Source of the DNA: Candidatus Saccharimonadota bacterium
Lineage (GTDB): Bacteria; Patescibacteriota; Saccharimonadia; Saccharimonadales; JAGQNJ01
DNA: 16,931 bases
Reading direction: 5' to 3'
NCBI GenBank assembly: GCA_020428115.1
Contig: JAGQNJ010000012.1
Coordinates: forward strand, 1 to 16,931
Part shown: in pieces, positions 1-5,938 of the stretch
How the letters are laid out: the number at the start of each line of letters is the position of its first letter
Numbering within the stretch: the first letter of the stretch is position 1
Notes under the pieces: model-generated
Databases searched by the model: none
What the model was told of the DNA's origin: nothing
The model's input: only the letters and a program-made list of their open reading frames with translations
Made by a program: the position numbers and the translations under genes

Positions 1-100
1 AAAATGGCAAACCGTAAGTCCGTATATCCGATTTTACGTACCCTATCCCCCCATTCTAACACCCCCCGTTGCCAATAGGCTATGGAGGATTTAGTTAGGT

Positions 101-179
101 TGTTTTAGAGCGCGCTGTACTAAGTTGTTACCCTCCACTTATATAGCCTTTGCCCATTTTGGGTGAACGCTCTAAAACA
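101..179. repeat. 12-bp perfect inverted repeat with 55-nt loop
   Basis: TGTTTTAGAGCG at 101-112 is exactly complementary to CGCTCTAAAACA at 168-179. A small inner hairpin, CCCA/TGGG, lies at 152-163. The arrangement could be the closing stem of a structured RNA of about 79 nt on either strand. No T-tract follows it on either strand, so it is not a simple terminator. Confidence 0.6.
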
Positions 180-339
180 GACTAATCCCTTTAACTACCC
201 AATTTCAAAAGCGAGTACCTCCGGGTATGGACGCCTTTGGCGGACGGCTCAGAAGTTTATCTGTGGAGTTCTTCCGACGCTTCGCTTGGGGTGGGTTGAA
301 GGGTGTATTTACGGGATGACAAATGTCGTCCCCTAAAAT

Positions 340-380
340 GAGCTTCTAGTGGTGCCCACCCCCTCTAGGAGCTCTTTTTA
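340..380 (+). terminator. Rho-independent terminator (plus strand)
   Basis: A 10-bp stem pairs 340-349 with 365-374 (one G-T wobble) and is followed directly by TTTTTA at 375-380. No plus-strand protein gene lies upstream, so it probably ends a non-coding transcript. The 3' half (361-383) is repeated exactly at 611-633. Confidence 0.6.
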
Positions 381-383
381 GTT
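361..383 (+). repeat. 23-bp direct repeat, copy 1
   Basis: The sequence running from CCCTCTAGGAGCTC through TTTTTAGTT is identical to 611-633, 250 bp downstream. A degenerate third version (CCCTCTTGGGGCTCTTTA) lies at 493-510. Copies fall at roughly 120-130-bp intervals, suggesting tandem duplication of a unit that ends in this element. Confidence 0.75.
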
Positions 384-589
384 ACTGCCCACTCGCACGT
401 TCTGCTTTGCAGCCGCGCGAGCCCACCTCGACTCGGGCAATAAATTGCTCCGGGTCTCCGGCCGTCCAAACTGCCATTCAAGGCAGTTCTCCCCCTCTTG
501 GGGCTCTTTATGTTTCTGTGCCCAGTCGCTTCCAGCGACCCCGAAACTACATGATTAGCAACAAGTTGCTATCAGTAGCTTTCCTTGCA

Positions 590-633
590 AAGCCCCACCG
601 GGGCTTCTCACCCTCTAGGAGCTCTTTTTAGTT
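590..633 (+). terminator. Hairpin plus 23-bp repeat copy 2, terminator-like
   Basis: AAGCCCC (590-596) pairs perfectly with GGGGCTT (600-606). The second copy of the 23-bp repeat, with its TTTTT tract, follows at 611-633. The hairpin-to-T-tract distance is longer than in a textbook terminator, so termination here is less certain than at 340-380. Confidence 0.4.
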
Positions 634-664
634 GGCGCCTAGTACTTAGCGGATTATCTAGTCT

Positions 665-1306
665 TCAGGCGAGGAAACTTAGGGTTTGCGATGATACAGC
701 GCCAGTTGCGGTGTATTCAGTGACAAGGTTTAATACTTCCCTGGTGAGTGCGGGCAGCTGGTGCATCTCATCGCCAGTGAATTTAGCAAGAACAAAATCG
801 GCGCTATCCATCTTGGCTGCTCGTTCGTTTTTGATACCAATACGTATGCGAGCAAAGTCATCGCCACAGTGCTGTATGATCGATTTAATACCGTTGTGAC
901 CCGCTGCGCCACCACCGTTTTGTGTCCGGATCGTCCCAAACTCGAGGTCTAATTCGTCATGTATCACAAGGATTTGTGAGTTTGGAATTTTGAAATACTG
1001 TTTGGCGGCCTGTACTGCTTGACCGCTCTCGTTCATGTAGGTATCTGGCTTGATGAGCACGATGCTCATATTGCCAATAGTGCTTCTTGAAATGTCGCAG
1101 TGTAGATCAGATTTGGTAGACCACTTGGGAAAGTCTTGCTGCATAACAAAGGCATCCACGCAATGAAACCCAATATTGTGCCGCGTATTGGTGTACTCTT
1201 TGCCAATATTGCCTAGGCCGACAATGAGGATCGTCTGCTGACTGCCAATAACAAATGCAGGCCCATCACTAGATATTGCAGTATTCTTGCGTACAAATAA
1301 ACCCAT
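665..1306 (-). CDS. pth: Peptidyl-tRNA hydrolase (Pth)
   Basis: Cytosolic esterase that releases the peptide from peptidyl-tRNAs dropped by stalled ribosomes, recycling the tRNA. The fold's signatures are all visible: IVGLGNIGKEYTNTRHNIGF with the catalytic His at residue 43 (His20 in E. coli), PDTYMNESGQAV, the VIHDELDLEFG segment, and GGGAAGHNGI followed by RIRIGI. At 213 residues it is slightly longer than the usual ~190. The extra is an N-terminal extension of ~25 residues before the first beta strand. I keep the ATG at 1306 because a -10-like TATTCT (1313-1318) ends 6 nt upstream, matching the leaderless pattern of nearby genes. There is no Shine-Dalgarno. It lies 61 nt after der on the same strand, a functionally coherent ribosome-related pair. 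Stop is TGA, so TGA is not recoded here. Confidence 0.95.
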   Translation of the reverse strand: MGLFVRKNTAISSDGPAFVIGSQQTILIVGLGNIGKEYTNTRHNIGFHCVDAFVMQQDFPKWSTKSDLHCDISRSTIGNMSIVLIKPDTYMNESGQAVQAAKQYFKIPNSQILVIHDELDLEFGTIRTQNGGGAAGHNGIKSIIQHCGDDFARIRIGIKNERAAKMDSADFVLAKFTGDEMHQLPALTREVLNLVTEYTATGAVSSQTLSFLA

Positions 1307-1367
1307 AAGACTAGAATACAGAATTTAGAATATGGACGCTAGTTTTATGAAGTGTGCGCTACTGTTG

Positions 1368-2678
1368 CTAGCGCTTGTCGAAGAACCAGAATCTGACGGG
1401 CGTACCGTCAAATCCGTAGGCTTCGCGGAGCTTGCGTTCCATGAAGCGTTTGTAACTCCAGTGCAGGAATTTTGTGTCGCTACCATACACCTTGAAGTTT
1501 GTCGGGTTATCGGCCTCTTGCACGATATATTGCAACTTGGGTGTCGTGTTCTTGAGACCAGCCGGTGGATGAGTGTTGGTTACCTTCTTCAGCCAGCGGT
1601 TGATAAGTGGAGTTGTAATCTTCGTCTGGCGGGCTTGGTGTATTTCTAGCACGATATCAAATAACTTGGTGACATTTTGGCCAGTGACTGAACTAGTAAA
1701 GATAAGCGGTGCCCATGGCACGAAATCAAAAGTGTGCTTAATACGGGCAGCAAGTTGGTCGTGCGTAAATGCGTCCTTGTCATCGACGCTATCCCATTTG
1801 CTAATGACCAGTACCAGCCCCTTGCCCGCTTCCTTGATCATGCCGGCGATTTTCTGGTCGAGTGCGGTGCCAAACTCGTTAACATCCATAAGGAGCAGAC
1901 ATACGTCTGCTTGCTCGATTGCGCTGATGCTACGGATAACACTAAACCGTTCAATACCCTGTCCAATCTTCCCGCTGCGTCGGATACCGGCGGTATCCAT
2001 GAGTTCAATAGTTTGCTTTTCGTATCGTACATCCACCCGATTGATATCTCGTGTCGTCCCAGCAACATCAGATACGATCGCCTGCTGTTTCTTGCCCAGA
2101 GAGTTAAAAAGGTATGATTTGCCAACATTTGGCCTGCCGAGCAGTGCGACTGCCACCTGATTGGGATCCGTTTTGATGTTTGCCTTGGGTACATCTGTTA
2201 CTAACTGGTCAAGGACTGCTGATATGCCTCTGTTTTGGGTTGCACTGGTTAAAAATATCTCCGTAATGCCGGTTTTGCGGTAGTCATCTATCTTGGCGCC
2301 ACGTACTTTATCGGCTTTATTAACCAGCAAATACACGGGCTTTTTGGTCTTGAGCGCCATCTTGGCAACCTTGCGGTCCTCTTCGGTGATCGGCGCGTCA
2401 GCCTCTATAACGACCCAGATAATATCGGCGCTATCGGCAGCCTGGGCAATTTGTTCTTGAATAGTAAATTCAAAGTCATCTTCTGGGTCTTTGATGCCAG
2501 CAGTGTCGACTAGCCAAAAATCATGCCCGTGCCAGCTTGCGCGGGCAGAGATTGCATCACGTGTTGTTCCTGGTTCGTTAGCTACTATAGCTTCGCGGCG
2601 TTTTAGGACAGAGTTAAAAAGGCTGGATTTACCAACATTCGCTCGGCCCACTATAGCTACAATCGCTGCTTTCTTCAT
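1368..2678 (-). CDS. der: Ribosome biogenesis GTPase Der (EngA)
   Basis: Double GTPase needed for late assembly of the 50S subunit. Domain 1 has GRANVGKS (11-18), the TTRD switch I (38-41), DTAG (58-61) and NKAD (120-123). Domain 2 has GRPNVGKS (181-188), TTRD and DTAGIRR. A C-terminal KH-like domain begins around INRWLKK and ends FWFFDKR. The protein is 436 residues, normal for the family. The frame stays open for 45 codons upstream, but MKKAAIVAIVGRANVGKS is the family N-terminus. A promoter (TTGTCA, 17 bp, TATAAT) places transcription start 1-2 nt before this ATG at 2678, making the mRNA essentially leaderless. Two oddities in domain 2: the G4 motif reads SKWD rather than NKWD, and the P-loop Ser is followed by Tyr. 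Confidence 0.97.
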   Translation of the reverse strand: MKKAAIVAIVGRANVGKSSLFNSVLKRREAIVANEPGTTRDAISARASWHGHDFWLVDTAGIKDPEDDFEFTIQEQIAQAADSADIIWVVIEADAPITEEDRKVAKMALKTKKPVYLLVNKADKVRGAKIDDYRKTGITEIFLTSATQNRGISAVLDQLVTDVPKANIKTDPNQVAVALLGRPNVGKSYLFNSLGKKQQAIVSDVAGTTRDINRVDVRYEKQTIELMDTAGIRRSGKIGQGIERFSVIRSISAIEQADVCLLLMDVNEFGTALDQKIAGMIKEAGKGLVLVISKWDSVDDKDAFTHDQLAARIKHTFDFVPWAPLIFTSSVTGQNVTKLFDIVLEIHQARQTKITTPLINRWLKKVTNTHPPAGLKNTTPKLQYIVQEADNPTNFKVYGSDTKFLHWSYKRFMERKLREAYGFDGTPVRFWFFDKR

Positions 2679-2685
2679 TGGTGTT

Positions 2686-2714
2686 ATTATAACAGAGGTA
2701 ATAGGTATTGACAA
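2686..2714 (-). promoter_or_regulatory. der promoter, extended -10, leaderless
   Basis: Read on the minus strand: TTGTCA (2709-2714), 17-bp spacer, TATAAT (2686-2691) preceded by TGT, which gives an extended -10. The -10 ends 7 nt before the der ATG, so transcription should begin at or just before the start codon. The -35 shares six of its bases with the oppositely oriented -35 of the gene at 2747. Confidence 0.8.
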
Positions 2715-2736
2715 GTATATAAAAAAATAGTAGAAT
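2708..2736 (+). promoter_or_regulatory. Near-consensus sigma70-type promoter for the 2747 gene
   Basis: TTGACA (2708-2713), 17-bp spacer, TAGAAT (2731-2736). Expected transcription start is around 2743, about 4 nt before the ATG at 2747, too short for a Shine-Dalgarno. The spacer is almost all A/T. Confidence 0.8.
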
Positions 2737-2746
2737 AGCATGCATA

Positions 2747-3688
2747 ATGAGTGAGTTGCAGACACAGAGTCCTGCTGTAGCCGAGAGTGCCCCTGCCCCC
2801 GTTTCATATTCACGTTCTAGAATTCAGCGTGATGAGATTGGGCCGGTGTTTCATGATATTGCACACAAGGTTTATGATGCTACCGAACTAGCAATAGTTG
2901 AGGGAGGCGTTGTTGATATATTGCCAGAAAACCTCGACCAGCTCTCAGGAAGTCTTCAGGCATTAGAAGTTTTCTTAAAGGAACGATCAAAGGAGCAAGC
3001 TGCTTCAGAAGAATGGGCAAAATTTAAAGATGGATGCGAACCTCGGTGGTTTACACTTCAAGCACATCAAGTATTGTCAGAAGGTCTGCTGTCTGGTGTC
3101 GCTGCCCCATTTCGGCTTCTGCAAACAGTAGTTAGCTACGAAAAAGCCAGGGATACGTATGGTAATCAGACCTTGGAAAGACAAGATATTATTTTACGTG
3201 ACTGGAGCCCTAGAAGCGGTGAAATCTTACCAAGCCGAGAGAACCTTGGCGCATGGGCAGACCGGGTAGATGAGCCGGAATTTGCTAGGATGCTTTCGCA
3301 TTTAGCCTACTCGGGCAACGGGTTCTTAGGCGTTGCCTCCACTCATCTTGAACCACTCAACGCAACTCCTTCATTTGGGCTCACATGGGATATGAGTGAG
3401 GGGTTCTTCCTGGAAGATGCTGAGGGCAAGGTTGTTGGTTTGCACTCCGAACTGTTAGCTCACAAAAAGCACATGATGGCTAATGCGCCATATGGTGCTG
3501 GCACTAGTAGCGGAGGCTGTCCGGTACGCCATAGTGAGTTTACTCGCCTTGGCTCCCTGGCAAGCGAGTATCTCGCCGCAGTCAATACAGACGGACGACC
3601 GGTAAATGAAGGAGAGTCTGCAATTGAAAGAGGAGCAAGACTATTAAGCTTTACCCTGCGGTATATGGCGGAAATCCCCGAAGCCTAG
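2747..3688 (+). CDS. Hypothetical protein, orphan, 313 aa
   Basis: I do not recognise this protein. It is the only plus-strand protein gene in the window. Support for it being real: a near-consensus promoter directly upstream, normal codon texture, and a well-mixed globular composition. Residues 1-28 are Ala/Pro/Ser-rich and probably disordered. The rest looks mostly helical and soluble; I see no signal peptide or membrane segment. Near residues 260-268 there is a Gly/Ser-rich turn, SSGGCPVRH, whose Cys-Pro and His could bind a metal or heme, but this is speculation from one motif. The only other Cys is in DGCEPRW near residue 98. The last 45 bp overlap the 3' end of the opposing pseudouridine synthase gene. 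No functional partner is evident from context. Confidence 0.8.
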   Translation: MSELQTQSPAVAESAPAPVSYSRSRIQRDEIGPVFHDIAHKVYDATELAIVEGGVVDILPENLDQLSGSLQALEVFLKERSKEQAASEEWAKFKDGCEPRWFTLQAHQVLSEGLLSGVAAPFRLLQTVVSYEKARDTYGNQTLERQDIILRDWSPRSGEILPSRENLGAWADRVDEPEFARMLSHLAYSGNGFLGVASTHLEPLNATPSFGLTWDMSEGFFLEDAEGKVVGLHSELLAHKKHMMANAPYGAGTSSGGCPVRHSEFTRLGSLASEYLAAVNTDGRPVNEGESAIERGARLLSFTLRYMAEIPEA

Positions 3689-4303
3689 GTCGTCTATTTT
3701 GTATTCTCCAAACTCGGTACGATGTAGTTTTGTAACTTTGTAACCGAGCGCGTCAAAGGTACGGCGGATTTGACGGTTACGGCCCTCACTCATAACTATG
3801 GTCCATTTAGTCCCCTTGCCTTCAATACCTAGCTTACTAATGCCATCGTCTAGCTCTATGCCTTTTTGAATAGCTGTTCGGTCGGGGTTAGATAGGCTTT
3901 TGTTCAGCTCAATTTCGTAGACTTTTTGCTTGTTGTACTTTGGGTGCGTAAGCAGGTTGGCGGCCGCGCCATCGTTGGTAAGTAGCAATAAACCTGAGGA
4001 ATCCTTGTCGAGGCGTCCGATTGGTTTGAGATGATGGAGCTCATCCGGTAACAGTTCATAAACAGTCTTACTGCCCTGGCCGTCCCTTGAGCACACGTAG
4101 CCGACTGGTTTGTTGATGCAGATCATTGTTGCCTGGTTGGGTTGTATGGGTTTGCCATCGAGTTTGACGGTATCATGCGTGGCTACTGCACTACCAAGCT
4201 CGGCAACGTTATCATTTAGCATCACCCTGCCCGCTCGAATAATTTCATCGGCTGCACGCCGTGACATACCGGTAGCTTGAGCGATATATTGGTTAATACG
4301 CAT
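3644..4303 (-). CDS. Pseudouridine synthase, RsuA/RluB/RluE/RluF family
   Basis: Isomerises specific uridines in rRNA to pseudouridine. An N-terminal S4 RNA-binding domain (about residues 1-50, RINQYIAQATGMSRRAADE) leads into the catalytic domain. Visible landmarks are NKPVGYVCS (64-72), the catalytic Asp99 in GRLDKDSSGLLLLTND, and the C-terminal GRNRQIRR. At 219 residues it is close to the short RsuA-like members. The sequence does not settle whether the target is 16S (RsuA-like) or 23S (RluB-like), so I give no symbol. An extended -10 (TGC-GATAAT) ends 8 nt before the ATG with no Shine-Dalgarno, suggesting a leaderless transcript independent of the kinase operon 33 nt upstream. Its 3' end overlaps the convergent gene ending at 3688 by 45 bp. 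Confidence 0.92.
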   Translation of the reverse strand: MRINQYIAQATGMSRRAADEIIRAGRVMLNDNVAELGSAVATHDTVKLDGKPIQPNQATMICINKPVGYVCSRDGQGSKTVYELLPDELHHLKPIGRLDKDSSGLLLLTNDGAAANLLTHPKYNKQKVYEIELNKSLSNPDRTAIQKGIELDDGISKLGIEGKGTKWTIVMSEGRNRQIRRTFDALGYKVTKLHRTEFGEYKIDDLGFGDFRHIPQGKA

Positions 4304-4311
4304 AGCTATAG

Positions 4312-4332
4312 ATTATCGCACAACGGCGTTGT
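4312..4332 (-). promoter_or_regulatory. Extended -10 and adjoining palindrome for the pseudouridine synthase gene
   Basis: On the minus strand GATAAT (4312-4317) is preceded by TGC, an extended -10, and ends 8 nt before the ATG at 4303. No good -35 is seen. Immediately upstream is ACAACGGCGTTGT (4320-4332), a 6-bp inverted repeat around one base, inside the promoter spacer. It could be an operator. It lacks a T-tract, so it is not a terminator for the upstream gene. Confidence 0.45.
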
Positions 4333-4336
4333 TATA

Positions 4337-5890
4337 CTACAGCGCAATTTTGTTTGGGTCGTCCTGAGCTGGCGCTTGCTCGCTGGAGCTGCTTGCACCG
4401 GTGATACTGCCACCACCTGGCTGGATCACTGCGTTGATCGGTGGCGGTGTTGGGTCACTGGTATCCATCTCTTTGGCAAGTAGTTCATGAATATCGGGCG
4501 CGTTGGATTGGACATCACTTGTTGGTTCAATCTTACGCTCGTGTGTCATAGAGAGTGTTGGCTTATCATCAGATGAATCATCTGCAGCTATGTATCCAGT
4601 TGACGGTTTAGCGGGCTTCGTTTCATCGGTGGTAGCAGGTTTGTCCTCTGGAGCTTCTGTTGTGCTGCCTGACTCTGTTGATTTGACCAAGTCACCAAAC
4701 GCATGGGCCATCTTTTGGGCTGAGTCATTAGTCTCGTCAGTGGCGGATTTAGATGTGTCATCAGTGGTGCCATCCTTGACAGGTTCGGTGCTACCAGGTT
4801 CAACTGGTGTCGGCATATCCGTAGCAGATGGTTCCTCGGGTTTAGTGGGCTCTTCTGGCTCGGCGGAGGTTGTAAGCGTTGGGTTGTCGGCAACGACATC
4901 CTCCTCTATTTCTTTCTCAACGGCCTTTTTCTCTGTTGCTTCGGGCTCGCTCTGTGCGTCAGCAACTTCTTCATCGTGCTGTTCTGTGCTAGCTACATCG
5001 GGCGAAATTACGTTCTCACCCTTGGAGGGTTCTGGGCTAAACGGCTTTTCCTCTAGAGCTGGAACTGGGGCACTTACGGGAGCGTCATCGACTTTGTCCT
5101 CTGGCTCATCAGGAGTTGTGATTGGAATACTCGTAACGGTTGGTTTTGAGTCTGTATCAGTAACTGTCGTGTCCTCAGTTGGCGTAGCCTTTGGTGGTTC
5201 GACCACGGGAACTGTAGATGGTGCTGGCGCGTCAGTGACAGTAGGCGTATCGTCGCTGGTTGTATCCTGTGCTGGAGCAGGTGTTACGGCAGGCTCAGAT
5301 ACTGGTGTTGGGTCTGGTGCAGGAGCTGATGTAGGTTCAGGAGTAACAGGTGGCTCTGGACTTGGTGCTGGACTACTTGGTTCGGGTGGTGGAGCTACGG
5401 GCTCGATCGGTGCTTGCACTGGCTGGACGCCTGGCGTAGCTGCAGGTGCGGTGGAATCTGTAGGTTGTGGAGGAGTCGGTGCATTTGTCATGCTTGCGAC
5501 TGCGGCATCAGTGCCAGCCTTTTGTTCGTTGAGCATGTCAGCAGCAACTTTGACAACGTCCTCAAGCGTCACTTGTGATTTCACGAGGTACTTATCGGCA
5601 CCGAGCTTTTCTGCTCTGGTTTTGTCCTCGGCTTGGCTGAGTGCAGTCATCATAATAATCTTGGTGTCGCGTGTCTCAGGTGTGGAACGCAAAATATCCA
5701 GCATATCAAAGCCACTGACTTTGGGCATCATAATATCTGCGATTATCAGGTCGGGGCGCTCTTTGACGGCGAGTGCAAGAGCGGCTTCTCCGTCAGGAGC
5801 AGTTATAACTGTGTAGCCTTCGGCAGCGAGACGATCTTCATAAATTTGGCGGAGGTTGTTGTCGTCCTCAACAAGCATTACTTTTGCCAT
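4337..5890 (-). CDS. Receiver-domain response regulator with long disordered tail
   Basis: Residues 1-125 are a canonical receiver (REC) domain: acidic pair E8/D9/D10, phospho-acceptor Asp52 in LIIADIMMPKVSG, switch Thr82, and Lys104 in YLVKSQ. The remaining ~390 residues are low-complexity, dominated by Pro, Ala, Thr, Ser, Glu and Asp, strongly acidic, with no recognisable DNA-binding, enzymatic or membrane domain. It ends in Gly/Ser-rich sequence and PNKIAL. The partner is almost certainly the PAS histidine kinase 48 nt upstream. An AAGGA Shine-Dalgarno about 12 nt before the ATG fits translation from the shared transcript. The output mechanism is unknown; it may act by protein-protein contact. 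The tail is at coding periodicity throughout and not a frameshift artefact as far as I can read it. Confidence 0.9.
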   Translation of the reverse strand: MAKVMLVEDDNNLRQIYEDRLAAEGYTVITAPDGEAALALAVKERPDLIIADIMMPKVSGFDMLDILRSTPETRDTKIIMMTALSQAEDKTRAEKLGADKYLVKSQVTLEDVVKVAADMLNEQKAGTDAAVASMTNAPTPPQPTDSTAPAATPGVQPVQAPIEPVAPPPEPSSPAPSPEPPVTPEPTSAPAPDPTPVSEPAVTPAPAQDTTSDDTPTVTDAPAPSTVPVVEPPKATPTEDTTVTDTDSKPTVTSIPITTPDEPEDKVDDAPVSAPVPALEEKPFSPEPSKGENVISPDVASTEQHDEEVADAQSEPEATEKKAVEKEIEEDVVADNPTLTTSAEPEEPTKPEEPSATDMPTPVEPGSTEPVKDGTTDDTSKSATDETNDSAQKMAHAFGDLVKSTESGSTTEAPEDKPATTDETKPAKPSTGYIAADDSSDDKPTLSMTHERKIEPTSDVQSNAPDIHELLAKEMDTSDPTPPPINAVIQPGGGSITGASSSSEQAPAQDDPNKIAL

Positions 5891-5938
5891 GGTATTGTGT
5901 AGTCCTTCTTAGTGCTTATGGTTTTAATTGTATCATAC

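Larger units (their letters stand above)
1..664. other. Gene-free, hairpin-rich region downstream of pth
   Basis: No reading frame here has a recognisable protein. The stretch contains many short perfect hairpins: a 12-bp inverted repeat (101-112 with 168-179), 313-320 with 325-332, 469-475 with 482-488, 525-530 with 534-539, and 590-596 with 600-606. Two copies of a 23-bp repeat (361-383 and 611-633) end in T-tracts readable from the plus strand. This suggests one or more plus-strand non-coding RNAs. I looked for the signature motifs of RNase P RNA, tmRNA, SRP RNA, 5S rRNA and tRNA on both strands and found none. Confidence 0.6.

Noticed and set aside
101..112. GTTTTAGAGC, the start of many type II CRISPR repeats
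   Set aside because: There is no repeat-spacer array and no cas gene. The motif is one arm of an inverted repeat.
1..664. RNase P RNA, tmRNA, SRP RNA or 5S rRNA
   Set aside because: I looked for their conserved core motifs on both strands and did not find them.
407..899. Short plus-strand ORFs at 407-631 and 585-899
   Set aside because: They cross hairpin-rich non-coding sequence or run antisense to pth, without ribosome binding sites or protein-like composition.
2679..2813. 45-codon N-terminal extension of Der
   Set aside because: It runs across the promoter region and into the divergent gene. The conserved N-terminus and the -10 position both support the ATG at 2678.
4503..5816. 437-codon plus-strand ORF, Ser/Gly/Val-rich
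   Set aside because: It is antisense to the low-complexity tail of the response regulator. Its composition is the mirror image of the Pro/Ala/Thr codons, and it has no start signal or recognisable domain.
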